64,000 bases of DNA from Zonotrichia leucophrys gambelii (GCF_028769735.1 NC_088171.1:68155216-68219215); one strand, 5' to 3'; shown: positions 24,901-38,778, counted from the stretch's first letter. Made by a program: numbers and translations. The notes: generated by a model from the sequence alone, not told the origin.

Positions 24901-27900
24901 AATCAAGAAAACAGGAAGAGTGAACACAGAACAGCATTAAACATGGCAAAATGAAAATTGAGGTTCTGATGAGGGGACCTGGCCAAAGCAGCAGATTCCA
25001 GGGACCTGGTGGGGCAATCATAGCATCACTGCTTGAAATAACACAGCCCAACAGATAAAGATTTCCTGACACATGAGCTTTCCCAAACTGGCCATCAAAG
25101 ATTTTTATACTGCCAGGCTCCTGCTGCCTCACATGAAAAATTTGACTCCTCACCAGAAGAAAATTGCTGGAAGCTTTGCTTGTCAGGTAGCCAAAAGATG
25201 GAGGAGGAAAGGATAAAGCAGTTTGACTGGCTTCCCACACTGGGAGCTAGGACAGCCCAAACCTGATGTCAGGAGGTTGCACCATTGCAGCTCTGTCTAA
25301 CAGAGAAGCTCAAGAATCCTTATCTTCCTTGATAAGTCATATCTATTTATCCTGGACTTAAGCTTCAAGCCCAGGTGAATCAGTTTACATGTAATGTAGA
25401 CCAAGCAAGTCATTCTCCAAAAAGCAATGTTAAATGAAAGTTAAATTTGCTCAGTCAGGATTGGAATCTTCCCAATTATTCACTAGGGCATAAATAATGA
25501 CCTGCCAGAATTAATGGATTATATTGCCCTGAATCCTCAGAAAAAAACACAGACAGAAACACCCACCCTCTCAAGGAATGTGAGGCAAGACATTCTGCTC
25601 TGTACAACAATTTTAAGACATAATTTTCAACATAGTATTAGTAACAGGTTGACAAAACCTTTTTGGTTTACATTCCAGTCGTACTTATTTTTGTATTGAT
25701 ACCGGCTTTTATTTAAGAATTTTTGCTACTTCTGTAAAACTGCCAATAAAGAAATCTTTCTTTCAATAGACCCTAAATTAGGTCTTCAAATTGTCATACT
25801 CAGCAGTTACTGAAAAGTGAAAGAAATTAAATTTTGATCTTGGACTGAGGCAAAATCATGAATACACAACAGCCTGCATAGAAGGTGTTCTTCACAAAAT
25901 GCACAAAAATTAATACACCCAAAGTATGAGTAGCTGAAATCTGGGATGAGTTCCAGAAGCAAAGACCTGAATTTGATCTCCTCCTTTCAGTCCAAACTAT
26001 GACTCTTAATGGAGCCAGTTCTAGAACTGAAATGGTGGGAAGAGGGGCGAACAGATTCTCAAGGGCATGTGGATTACGCATCATGTTTTACAAAACAAAT
26101 CAGCTTTAAACTGTATAAAAAGTAAGTTATAGACAAAATGAACACGCAACTTGACACAAAATACCACAAATTCTGGAAACAAATGCCAAGGCCCAGATTT
26201 GAGTTCTGTGTGATTAATGGACAGCTTACGAATCAGGATTTGAAAAACAGGTTCTGCAAAATAAATATTTACTTATTTCTAGAGACTAGGAATGCATAGC
26301 CTACATAACTGCCACAGTAATGAAGCAAATGTGTTTACTTGTGTTAAAAATAAGCCATTATAAATTATTTCTTTATTATTTACCTAAGTTACTTCAGCTA
26401 AAACTCCCATATGTAGGGAGTAAAAAGCTTTACATGGAAAAAAAGTAATATTAAGGTGTCAGTCTAATAGAGAAGAGCTTCTGAAACTGCAAGGTCATGT
26501 GGCCGCAATCTTAAGCAAGTGAGGCCAAAAAGCTTACCCAAGTTTTCTCTGAACTCCTCTCCAGTGAAAGCAAAAATCAGTACCATCACAGTGTTCGCAT
26601 GTAATTCAGTTAAACTGATACATTCAGGCTCCTGTGTGCAACTCAGCTTAAATTACATCCTAAAAGGAGGACTTGGCATTCAGACTATGCATGCTAAAAA
26701 AGCCACTCTTCAAAAACTCAAGAAAAGAAGTAAACATTCAATTATGCCCATTCTATGTAAAGAGAACTTATCTTTCTGAGTCTCATCTGTGGAATAATTT
26801 TCTAACAATAATAGTCACTTTGAGACCACAGCTAAGTCTCCTGGGTCAGACTGCTCTGTTCTGTTCTCTCCATTTGAAAACTAAGCAAAAGAACTTTAAA
26901 GGTTTCGAATAAGTTTTAATAAGTATGTTTATTTTTGTTCTATAACCAGAAGAGCCATGTATATACTAAAAGAACAGTCTGCTTAGAAAATCTATCCAGG
27001 GAAGCCATCCACCAGATTCTGCTTTCTTCTAATACGTAATTAACATTCATTCTACCATTTTACCAATATTTCAACAGATCAAGTAGCTGGGAAGAAAGCA
27101 TTTCTGATAGGAAGAAATTAATGACCAGGGCAGAAGAGGACAGGAAAACTAGATGAGCAAGAAGAGAAAAGAGTAAACCAAAGCAACAACAAGGAGAAGC
27201 TCTCCCTATTTTTTCCTACCTTCAACTGATACTTTTAACTTCAATTTTTTTCATCTTTCTGTTTCTGAAGTTATGAATTCCTCAGTCCTCCTTCCTTGCT
27301 CCTTTCCATCTTCCTACTTTTTCCCAAGACCATCTCTCTGGTTCCTGCAAGCTCTCCTAAGCATTCCCAACATAATCAATGACGAATCCACCATTAAACA
27401 GAACCTTACTTACACCCTAGGATATTTTTTCAGCGTTCATAACTATACACTGCAATAGCATTCCACCTTCAAATTATGTACAATGAAGCATCCACTTAAC
27501 TCCCAAGAGCAATTCAAGACATTAGTCAGTAACTATAAATACTTTAATGGTATATGGTTTTCTTTTTCTCTGTATTTCAGCCTGCATAGCTGAACAAATG
27601 GCTTGCTTAGTTTTTGAAGGTTTTTTCCTTACTCCTGTCTCAAGGCTGAATGTTTTCAATGGATGACAGTGCAATTTGCTGTCCTAATTTATGTCACAGA
27701 GCAAAAAATTAATTTACTCATTCACTCTTTTCCCCCTGGCTCTGCCTGCAGGCTACAGTATTGCTCTTTTTGTTCCTTGTAAGCAAAAGCAAACTCCAAT
27801 TCCTTTTTTTATGTTTTGTTCATTCAGGAAAAGCTGGATTTTGAGAGTTTGGGCTTTTTAATATCTTCTAATATTGTTAAATCTCCCTAGACATTGGGGC

Positions 27901-30900
27901 CACAGAGATTTGAAAAAATAAATGCTATAAAGAAATACATGAGGGGTTTCCACATGAGAGAAAGATTAAGCCTACAGTACAGTTCAGAAATTCAATTATG
28001 AATCTCATTTTTTCAGGGTGTAAGTACAGATGGTCAAATTCCCTTCACATATATTCATTGCTCCAGATGCAACTTTCTTGGAAAAATTTGACCAAAGTTG
28101 ACTTCTTAGTGTCTTACAAAATGGCCTTTTCTTGCAGAACAACAGACAGAGCAAGGAACAAGAACACGAAGATCATCTCAATGTGGGACAGTCTTCACAA
28201 GATTAAGACATCCTCAAAAGATCCAGAGGTAGCAGTTTATCTATCATAGCACAGGATACTGTTCAGCATGTTCAATATTCCAGTTCAAGAATCAGAACAG
28301 CCAGAACACCTGCATATATATAAAAAGGTTAAAAAATATGTTCAGCTGACAGCAGCACACTCTTGTGATTACTCCAAAAGCTTGACATTGCACAATAAAT
28401 TCAACTTCCACAGGCAGGGACTGATACCACATTTTGTTTTTCTACAGCATGCACCATAAAGAAGCCTTGAGTTTATGACTGGGGTTCCTTGGCTTTACAA
28501 TATATAAAAATAATAGACAGATAAGGTTTACGATTTAGCTCCTCTGCCACAAACTCATTCTTGGGAAGAAAGTAATGAAAAGCCTTATGATCACTTAGGC
28601 ATCACTTTTCTTATAACGGGAGTTGGGATAATAGTCCTTCCTTTCCAGAATGATTTAGGTAAGACACACAATAAATGTAAAATATTGAATTTCAAAATCT
28701 TTCTGTCAATAGTTCTTCAGTATTCTGACAGTAAAGCTGAGAGAAGATTTCATACTGAAGTACAGCATTTATAGTCCAACTTCAATGAACTCCAATGAAT
28801 TCCACCACATGTGTTTTGTATCAGGTCTGACAAGATTCTGGGTATACACAATTTATTTATTTTTAAGAAGGCACAACATAAAAGGTCCGGTGTATTTAAA
28901 TGTATTGTCACATAGCACAGGATCAAAAAATTTTGTTCAGAAGCACTACTCCGTTTTTCTTTCTTCTTACTAGAGAACTACTCCATCAGCTCTGTGCCAC
29001 AACAGCTTGAAGGACATTTCTTACTTTTGCACACAAAGGGCTCTTCAAAGAGTGGCTTCCCAACCCAAGCCTACTCATTGATCCCCCATCTTAAAAAATT
29101 TGACCATTGCATGTTGCTGGACAAAATATTTTCTGTCAATAGGTCTCATGCTATTAAAGACATAGATGTGATTCAAACATGTAATTACAGACATTAGCAA
29201 ATGGGATTTCAAGACAATGTCACAAAAGATCATCTTGCATTTCTCTCTATATTGCTCCTGAGTTCAGTGTTTCCAACTGGCATTTGTCAAACCTGAACAC
29301 CTGCAAATACCTTTATCTGCACCGGTAACACAGCTAGGGATGCTTAACTAGTGTTCTGGTACATTTTGTACACAGGCATGTAAAAAGGGAATATATATAG
29401 CTGTAGCACAGACACCTCAGGAGACACAATTCTGTGCCCCAGGAAAAGACATAGTGAGCCATGTCCTGCTCTTCCTCCTGAGCCCAAAATCTCCTGTTTA
29501 CTCTCTCATCTTCATGTTCCCAGGAGCACCCAGATGGAGCAAAATCTGAACTTAGATATTAGGTTCTTCAGCTTGTAGTGCACTGCTTGACTTCTGTGAA
29601 GCAACAACCCTTTGAAATGCATCACCAGGTAAAGGACTTGAGCTATGCCTAATCCTACACCTGCTCAGAGGCCCTGTCATGTCCAGAGCTCTTCTGGGGC
29701 AGAAACTGAAGGGTTTCACTCAAGGCAAAAGAGTTCTCCCTCCTACTCAGTTAATGTTTTGGTCATTTACAATTTAATGGCTATTAATATATTCTCTTGG
29801 GATCTGGGGATGCTCCCAAGCAGATGCAGAGGTATCTGCAAGAAGATGCTGAGAAGCAACATAATTCTGGGCAACACTGGTGGCTACTTAACCAATAACT
29901 AAACATTGCAAAGCATCTGATCTAAACCAGATCCTTCAGTTCTACTGCAAATAGGGAGAGAAGACCACAAATAATTATTCACTCTATCATAAGAAATGCA
30001 GAAATAAACACTTAACTTTTAGACATGTAAATCAGGTTAGATGAATTTGACCCTATGCATTCATTTCAGCTTCAAGTTTTGCTATGAAACTAGCATCACT
30101 GTGTAATTACAAGGAAAATAACAAAAATCTTTAATCTCAGAGCAATCACCTCATGTTAATATCTCTTTTAGATTTCTGTCTCAAATTTCTTTTAATTAGT
30201 TTCCTCATTTCTAGCAATTTCCTTCATCATTTTGGTACTCATAGGATACAAATGCAATGAAAATTACGTTCCAAGTACTTCCCTGTACTTATTTCCCTCT
30301 TCCTGCACTGCACAAAGTATCTATAGCCACTTTAAAAAATAATTATAACATATGTAATTTATTTCAAGTCATCTTATTCATCAGTAATACTACAGAATTA
30401 CAGCCAGACCTCCATGCTTTTCTTGCTTATGAGTAGAACATTTAAGTTAGTGATTAAAATTAAGCCACCATCTCCATATGAAATAGGTGACAAAAATGTT
30501 TAAGTAGTTGTTCTTTAAAGTTCAAAGTAACTCCTTTTCATTTACTTAGATTTGTACAAAATTCATGAATTCTGGCAGCAGTACTTTTTTTCTCTGAAGT
30601 ACAATGATTTTGTTAAAAGGTGACATAAATTGTATTAAAATTTGGCATAAAGTGGTTGAAGGAGCTTCACACAATCCAATATTACCAGCTATTGGAGATG
30701 AAAGAAATCTAACATCATAAAGTCTCGCCTAAAATATATAAGAAAAGCTTAGGAAAAGACAGAAGAAAAAGTTTTGCTTGAAATCCTTGAAATAATTAAT
30801 TGAAGCACATTAGCTGTTTTTTGCAGAGGCTTCCTGCTTACTCTTGCCATGCAGTTTACAAGGCATGTAAAAGATGATAGAACAGGTACACAAGTGAGGG

Positions 30901-33881
30901 ATGGGTTGCAGGATGATCCTGCAACTCCCTCTGCCTAGCTATACATACATATACATCTAGGTATATGTACTCCATACAACAGTTTACACCATTACACAGT
31001 GGCCAACAGCACCAAACAGACCAGCTTTATTTACCTGTGAATGAGGAAGGATTTTCCTTAGAAAAGATTCAAAGAAGACTAAGGCTGCCACATAAAGCAC
31101 TCAATCTTTCATAGCTACTTGAAAAAAAGCCCCATGTTTCTCCCACTATGTTCACATAAATTCTCAATTTTGTCTAATATTTTGTATATGTAATCGAGAT
31201 GTGTACACATGGAATTACTCTACAATACTTGTAATTATATTACACTGATGACTCATAAGAATGTGATGATATACAACAGAATACTTCCATTTTTCAGTTT
31301 TCAATTTAAAACATCCAGAAAACGGCCCACAAAAGTGAGCCTTAATACAACACTTGGTGTTTCAATGAAACATTCAGATATTCTCAAAAAGTAGAATTAA
31401 GGTTGCCTGAGGAACACTAAAATGCTCTCATCTTAGCAATACATTACGATGCTGCCTGCAGTGAGACAAACAAGTATCAATCTTTCCACGCGAATTTGCT
31501 CTGTTCAGCACAGAGAAGAGACAATGGTTAATGGTCCCTGCTCACATTCCTTGCATTGCTGATACGTACCCCAAGTGCTTTGTGCACTGAGCAACACTCA
31601 AGCCGAGCTCTGAAGATACATTCTTTCTTTTATGAGCTTCCCAATGAAGCATTCGGTTCCACAATATTTAAATGTTTGCAAAATATTTGACGTCTTTTCT
31701 TTCCTTTTTCTGCATGTCTTTGTAAGCTGGGGAAGTGTTACTGTCTCCTGTATTGAAGCTGCAACTTGGGCACTTGAAGATCAAAAGCATCCATTAATTT
31801 TGCTCCCAATCTGACATACCTGGGGCCTGATGTTTCTGAGCACCAAGGAGATCATGGGGTTTAATGTGTTCAAAGTACAACTCCCTTTTACTGCAGCTGC
31901 TGCTGTGAGCACTTGACACTTCTGCAAATCAGACCCCCTGGTCTCAAGTCAGGCACTGGGACAACAAAAAGCACACAGTGAGTGGCCACATGCGAAAAAT
32001 TTAAGTTCAAAGATGTTGCTACACTCAACGAGGAACTTTTTTCCTCAGGAAGGAAGAGAAGACAGAGCAGCATTCAAGGGCACAGACTGCTCTTTCCTGC
32101 TGTCATTAAAGGCACCCATTTCATGCTTCCCAACTACCGCCTTAGTGAGGCAGACACTCGTTAGAGCAGTATCCTCCACCAAAGCAGTTCAAATTCATCC
32201 ACAGAGGAATGATTATCCTGGAAACTGAATCAGATAATGATCCTCCATAGGAGAAGAAGCAAACTCAGCAATGCTCTTTGCTTTCTAAACACTCCTAACC
32301 TCCCCTCATCCTGTTCTGCCCAGGATGCTGTAGAATGATGAATGTTTCTCTGTGTCATTGGGACACAGCACAAAAGTTCCAAGGGAGCAGGTCTCCTGTG
32401 TACTGGGATAGTGCCAATGGATGCTTACAGCCCTGGACTGAACTGCAGAGAGCCTGACTCAGCCACATCCATCTCATGGTGAACATTGGATGAGTTCAGC
32501 TGACAGCAAGTCCTGGACCAGAGAGCCCACACTGCAAGTCTGCAGAGGAAACCAGAGCTAAACAAACTCCCGGGGATGAATGTGTCTGAGCCCTCCACCC
32601 CAGCAGAGCTCTGCTTTACCCAGAGGCCCAGACTCTCAGAAAGACAGTACTATTTACTGAACACAGACACACACCTCTTCTATGCCTTTTGCCTCCCCCA
32701 AAATAACAATCTCCTTCAATGAGCACACAAACCTGCAAATAAGGTGGGCTAAAGATAGACTTAGACCTGACTAGAAGCTGACTCAAAACTACAGCAGTAC
32801 ATAATCACTGAAGTCAACAGGAAAAAACCCAAACATGCAGAGCTCAGTACAGTTCCTTCCTCACCAAACATCACCTCATTCCATGCACAGAGCAGGAGGA
32901 TGGAGGACAGACCACAGTCTCTACCCCAGAGTCTCGGCAGGGATGCAGAGATGTGCCCAAGTGTGTTCTCGGTGTCACTGTCACAGCAACTCGATGGGAA
33001 AGATCTGGTCTCCACTCAGTGAGTTTTGTGTCTTCGTTGTGGATGGTGTGCATGGAAATATTCTGATAAGCATACAACATAAAGGAAAGGATACTGCTTC
33101 GATTAGATGGTATTTTAATTCACAGCTAAAATATTTAAATGAATTATCAGAGAAGGCTATTTATCTGCTTCTCTTTCTGGACTATAAGAAGAATAATTTC
33201 TCTTGCTCGTTTGAAGAACTGCAATTTAAGACCCCTTATTAAAGAGATTCCCTTCTCTAAAAAAGTCACTAGCTCTCTAGATAATATTCCTTTTTTGCAG
33301 CTGGTAATTAATCTCTTGTTATGCACTGAAGTTAATTTTGTAAAGGTAGTGCACCACTGACACCTAAAGAAATTAATAATAAAGGAAATGTTAGACCCCT
33401 TAAATCTCTAACTCCTATGTAATGACAATTAATGAAATAGTATTTTCTACTGGAATATTTTTTTAAGCACTAGACAAAGAGGATGCTGTGTTTTTAAGAT
33501 TAACTTGCCTTACCAAGTTGTGTATTTTATAGTCATCAGAAATATAATTTAAAAAATAATCTTTCTACAAAATAAACATACAGTTAGTATTTAATTATAT
33601 CTTTTTTTCTTTACAGTTTGAAAATTGACAGCAATTGCTATAGAAACTCATAACCAGTCTGGTAATTTTTGCCCTGCACTCATGTAGAGAAGTCCATCCT
33701 GAATATCAGTCCCACTTGTCAATAGAGGAGAATCTGAAATAAATTAACATTTAGTTTTACAGGACAGATACTAATTGGGTTGCTATTCTGTCACTGTGTA
33801 AATTTTCAGTGACCTTTCCAAAAAAGAAAGAACAAGTCAATAGAAACTGTTTCTTCTTGACTTTCTCCACCCCCATTTTAA

Positions 33882-34014
33882 TTTTTTTTTTTTAACAGCC
33901 ATCTGGAGTTTCTTAATCCCTTTACAGAAACACATAGTTTCTTTTTTTTTTTTATTTTTTTTAAGGTAGGAAGAATATGCTAGGCAGTTTAGTTCTTTTT
34001 TTTTTTTTTTTTTT
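33882..34014. repeat. Cluster of three poly-T tracts
   Basis: Three T homopolymer tracts fall at about 33882-33893, 33942-33960 and 33995-34014, separated by mixed sequence. On the minus strand they read as A tracts. No retroposed gene copy is visible beside any of them. Confidence 0.85.
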
Positions 34015-34958
34015 GTATTTTGCATTTTACTTTAATGGAGGTTTTCCAAGCTTTTTATCACAACTACCATATTCTCAGCAAATAACATCAAGTTTTCCAG
34101 CACAAAGCAGCCTTAGATCTTGCTTCCCTCCTCACTCTCTCCCTTGCTCAGGAAATGGAAAAAGAAAAAGCAACAAACTAAAAACACAGAGGGGTCACCT
34201 TTTAACAGCTGATGCACATTTGTACATCTTGTAAAGAAATAGCTGAACACATACTAAGTTTATCTTCATATACCCACTGAAACTCACGGAATAACAGCAT
34301 TTCTAAATGTAAGTTGTATGAGCATAGCTGTGGATAAAGACTGAATCAGCTCAAATCCCATCACTCGCTGCGCCACCACGGGCTCTGAACCCTTCCCTCT
34401 GCTGGGCAAGGGATCTTGCTAATATTAAAGGCAATGGAAACCCACAGCTGCTTCAAAAAGTGGCATGACCAGCTCTAGGAATCCTCTGCCTCTCTCCTGA
34501 AAGCAAAACTGGATGCACATGCACGCAGCACGGGAAGCAAACAGGAGGAATTAAAAGTCTGAGCGCAGTCCCAGAGCCGTGACCTCACCAGGATTACAGA
34601 CACGAAGGGACAGCTCACTTCACTGCCGTGATAGATGGGTACAGGCTCTGCTGGGAGCAATTTAAAACATGACTGAACAAAGCCCAGGGCAAACTGCTCT
34701 GTCTGGACTTGTGCTGAGCAGGCGGTTGGACCACAGAGCTCAGGAGGTCCCTCACACACACATGATTCTCTGAGGATGGCTTTGTGTGTGCGCTCATAAT
34801 TCTTTATAGGAAAATCATGCTCAGTCTTTGCTTAGGAGGAATTTTCAGGCAGGGAAAGCTCAACATACTAACCTCAACAGAAAATACATAGAAATTACAC
34901 ACGATTCCAGTGGGCTTCAAAAGAAAAGCAGCCTGCAAGACTGCATCATAACATTGCC

Positions 34959-34977
34959 AAAAAAAAAAAAAAAAAAA
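34959..34977. repeat. Poly-A run
   Basis: This is a 19-base A homopolymer. It has no recognisable retroposed sequence upstream. Confidence 0.9.
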
Positions 34978-35206
34978 GGTAAACATGGCACTGAGACTTT
35001 CTATCGCAATAGATTACATTTTAAACTAATATGCCCTGAGCTCATTTACATGCAAACTCCCTGTCAATTTTTTCTGCAGAGTGGTGAATGGTTAAGCACA
35101 TCACTTGGGTTTTTTATATGGCAACATCCTTCAAGCAGCACCTTTGGCTTACCTTCCCCATGAAAGCACAATCAGAAGAACTTCTATAAATGTCACTTGT
35201 TATTTA

Positions 35207-35303
35207 TGGAGCACTTCATCATTTCAAGGCAAAGTGGACAAACACGTTAATATTTAACACAGCTCTTGGGATTATGGCACCATTTCACAGATGAGAGAGA
35301 AAA
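35207..35303 (-). mobile_element. Possible ancient MIR/CORE-like fragment
   Basis: The stretch TTATTTATGGAGCACTTC ... ATTATGGCACCATTTCACAGATGAGAGAGAAA follows the order of motifs in the reverse complement of MIR-type amniote repeats: a tail with 'gagcactt', then 'ccattttacagatgag'. The middle is poorly matched, so this is suggestive only. If real it would be a relic predating the bird lineage. Confidence 0.35.
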
Positions 35304-37041
35304 CGGCTGCAAAATCTCCTTTAAGAAAAGCTGACTTTGGGTGCCCATTCCTGAGCTTCTGGGGATTGGGAGACCTAACAAGTTCCTGCCATACAGGTTA
35401 TGCAAACTGTCTAATAATTTATGGTACGTAGGAAGGACTCTTAGTATTAGAGCCAGAACCCAATACTTAATCATTTTTTTTTTCTTTAAATGAAAACAAA
35501 ATTTCACACATGGACTCACACACTCCTTTATTGTAGAACATTTTACAGTCAACAAGATTTTAAGGGTTCCCACAGGTTTCTAAAGATACCATATGTCCAA
35601 TTACACAAGACACTGAATTCTGCAAAGGATCAGCTAACATGGTAAACTGCTGAGCTTCACATCCTGTAAAATCTATGCAGTTCTTGAAAACAATGTTAAA
35701 CAGTATTTTTTGCCTTCTTTCCCTAGATCTTTATAAATAATTATTTAGATTTTATTTTAATATTTTGGAAGGCCAAAACCTGTGCCAAGAATACAACACT
35801 TCCTATCATAATCACAAAATAAATCACTCAAATCAAATAGATTGTGATGAAAACACACAAAATTTTAATTGAAATTAAATATATGAAACAACAAGAATTA
35901 CCAAATCAACACACAGGTACTTAAAACCATCTAGACCAAAGGGAATTACATGCTGCAACTCTTCCACTACTAGTAAGGGTGGAAAATTGATAATGCAAAG
36001 CAGAAAACTCTCCTGAAAGACAACCTCACCATCTGGCTTATCTCAAACCCAAAGGGAATTAAACAATAAAAGATAATAATTTTCCAGCAGTGATGGAGCA
36101 GTGCAGCGTGGGGGACAAGAACCAGGCACAGCTGAGAGACTAATGTTTACGAAGTATTTTTGTAACATAGTTCTTTGTCTTCTAGCAAACATCAAGCCTT
36201 AGGGAAGTGCTACAAGTAACCTTGGCTTCTAAATGATGAAATTTGAAGTAGACTAGTCATTTGCTCAAAGGAACCAACTGACCAATTAACTAAGTGAACA
36301 ACATGACTCCAAATTATTAATTTCTAGAACTGATGTCCGAATCACAGAAATGCACTTCAACAGAAGTTTCTGTATTCTGCCCCAACTTTGTGAAGCTTTT
36401 GAACTTCCAAATGTATTAAATTCCACAAGGTGAATCTTAATTATACAGTTTTAAATTAGTTCATCTAATCAATAACCTACTAATACTGTTTTTGAGGAAT
36501 TTGCTATGACAAACTGAAAACAAGCAAGAATCCAGGATTTGCATTTAAAATTCCTAAACAGTCCATTTTATCAGAAGAGAATATAAACTTCCTTACTAAT
36601 CTCAAGATTGGACATATATTGAAAAGCTACGCATAATAAAATTCATGACTGCAAGTGTGGAGTGTACTGTCTGTGTGGGACAATAAGCATCATCAGGTTT
36701 TGGTTAATCAGAAAACTGGGAAGCATTCCTGGCTAAAAAGAATGACACAGAATATTTGGTTACCACATTTCCCTACTGTAGGTTTTCCCTTTGTTTTTCT
36801 CTGATACAAATGTTACTGGCCATGAGACAGACCAGTGAGATCGAGCACTCCTCAGCTGGAGCACAGAACTTGATAACCTTCCTCATCTCTTTTTCATTAA
36901 CATACTTTTAAAATATGCATACCTCTAAGAATGCAAGCCACAAAATCCTATAAAATTCTTATAGTTGCACAGGTATGGCTTAAGATTAAATTATTATAAA
37001 CACAAGAGAATGATCACAATTTCATTTTACTTGTCAGTGTC

Positions 37042-37955
37042 TGTCCGGTTTATCTCGGCTGTTTGAGGGGCCTGGAAGGCCCGGGGTGGCCTTGGGGCAG
37101 CCCGCGTATCGAAAGACGAGAAGAGGCTTCAGTTCTTCTTTCTGGTTTTATGTTTATTAATTGTTTATCTAAAAGATGTTCTTTCAGCCGAACAAAGATC
37201 TGCTCAGCAGTCAGCCATGGGCACACTGTCTCTGCCCTCCCGGGCAGCCACGTATCTTTATACCCTTTGTTACGTATACAATATTTATCATTTTTCCCCA
37301 ATACCATCTATTGTTATAACTCGGTGTACTCTTAGTAATAACCAATCCAAAGGTGCCACCGTGGCCAAAGAAGATGGAGGAGACACAGACATTCGGTCTC
37401 CCAGGACACTCACGCAAGAAGCAAAGAAGGAATTGGAGAAAGTTGCAGACGCGATACAGAGAAGGCAGGCACATCGATTTGTTCCAACGTTGCCTTTTCA
37501 GTTGGCAGTGCTGGGGAAGAAAACACAGTTCCATGGTTTGATCTTCCAATGGGACGAGTCGCAAAAGGACTCTTTGATAATCATAGAGTGGATTTTCCTA
37601 CCACACAGGCCCGCAAAAACAATTCTTACAGACTTGGAGATGGCAGCACAGATCATCATAAAAGCGAGAACAAGGTTGCTGACGATGGCAGGAAGAAGAA
37701 GAAGGACAGGACACACCCCAATTCCTCCATCTTACTCCTCTAAACCCCCCTGTACATAAATCCTAAACCTTGTGTCTCACTCTCTAATTAACTAATCCCT
37801 TCACCATTCACCCTGTGAAGCCCTCATCCTTGTCGTCTCCTGTGTAGGGTTAAAGTCCTGCCACCAGACACTTCTGGCAACATTCCAGGACTCCCGAGCC
37901 CCCCAAGGTGGTCTCGGAGGCTCAGCATCTTAGACTGAAATCTTGAGATCCGACA
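37042..37955 (-). mobile_element. LTR-like element, 914 bp, with 6-bp target duplication
   Basis: The unit is bounded by the identical 6-bp duplication AGTGTC (37036-37041 and 37956-37961). On the minus strand it starts TGTCGGATC and ends AACCGGACA, the TG...CA ends of an LTR. That strand also carries a TATA box (GGTATAAAG, TATAAA at 37257-37262) and about 100 bases further a poly(A) signal AATAAA at 37153-37158, in the order expected for U3, R and U5. It is therefore best read as one solo LTR on the minus strand. Unusually, what would be its U3 contains a plus-strand reading frame resembling retroviral pol (37406-37696). The 6-bp duplication suggests a class II (ERVK-like) integrase. Alternative: a rearranged non-autonomous element rather than a true LTR. 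Confidence 0.72.
37406..37696 (+). pseudogene. ERVK-like pol fragment (reverse transcriptase thumb/connection region)
   Basis: Within an open frame from 37217 to 37759, about 97 codons resemble the thumb/connection part of class II endogenous retrovirus reverse transcriptase. Segments that suggest this include TLPFQLAVLG, KTQFHGLIFQW and LPHRPAKTILTDLEM. The resemblance starts near LTQEAKKE and is lost after TMAGR. There is no catalytic YxDD palm motif, no protease, RNase H or integrase, and no start context, so it is a fragment and not a functional enzyme. It runs antisense to the promoter and poly(A) signals of the enclosing LTR-like element. The frame is unbroken, implying a fairly recent origin or a relic conserved within a young repeat family. 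Confidence 0.68.
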
Positions 37956-38716
37956 AGTGTCTAAGATGTATTGCACACGAGTTGCAGATAATTGTAAGAG
38001 GTTTTTCACTTCTGAGCAGTTTCCATCATGACTGCCTGCTTTCCTGAACAATTTAAAATGTCATCAACCTTTTAGAATGCAACCAGATTAATCAAAGTGT
38101 CCTTGGATAATTATCACATGAAGTTACCATCTATGTTCCCATAAGCTTTCTTTCTACTAAATATATGTAATTCCCCCAAGCCAGGTAAGATGGGATAGGC
38201 TCTAAGACATAACAATCCTTAGATGAATAGAAATCTTTCCTACTTTTTGTTGTCACAATAGAAATATAAGCTCTTCTGCCAAACTCCAAGAATGAATCAC
38301 CACTAGCAGCAGATTTTGGTACGTATTCATTTTGACTTCTCAAAAATCAAACCAAATAAATAGAGCTTGCCTATGCAGAAATGCATTTAGATATTAAAAC
38401 TAGTATGTGTTTTTCATAGGTAAAAAAAAATGCTATAGTAATGTATAAATGCTCATTTTGGATTTAAAATAAATCCCATATATATCTATGCAACCTAGAA
38501 TCAAAATTGTTAAGCTTATGGATTCATGTAAAGAAGCTCTACTCTGAAACAAGATTGCAGTTTATGTGCAGTTGGTCACAACTGGAACAAGCATGAAGGG
38601 CAGAACAAAAAACCCCCAAGCACAAGAGCACAAGATGGAAAGCAGAAGAAGAGGGAAAAAGGAGAAAAAAACCACCAACCCACATTTGCACAGACTGGAC
38701 TGCATAACAAGCTCAG

Positions 38717-38778
38717 CTGGTGTGAATTAGTATAAAAGCTTCTCCAACATCAGTGAAAGCTGTGCCAATTCACACCAG
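38717..38778. repeat. Degenerate palindromic element (MITE-like)
   Basis: Twelve-base perfect arms, CTGGTGTGAATT at 38717-38728 and its reverse complement at 38767-38778, enclose a 38-base partly self-complementary centre (AAAGCTTCTCC / GTGAAAGCTG). The layout and arm sequence recall a palindromic element scattered through reptile and bird genomes, but I cannot name the family with confidence. It has no coding capacity. Confidence 0.55.

Noticed and set aside
37211..37564. 117-codon minus-strand frame over the LTR-like unit
   Set aside because: It overlaps the pol-like frame on the opposite strand and shows no known motif; it is the shadow of that frame.
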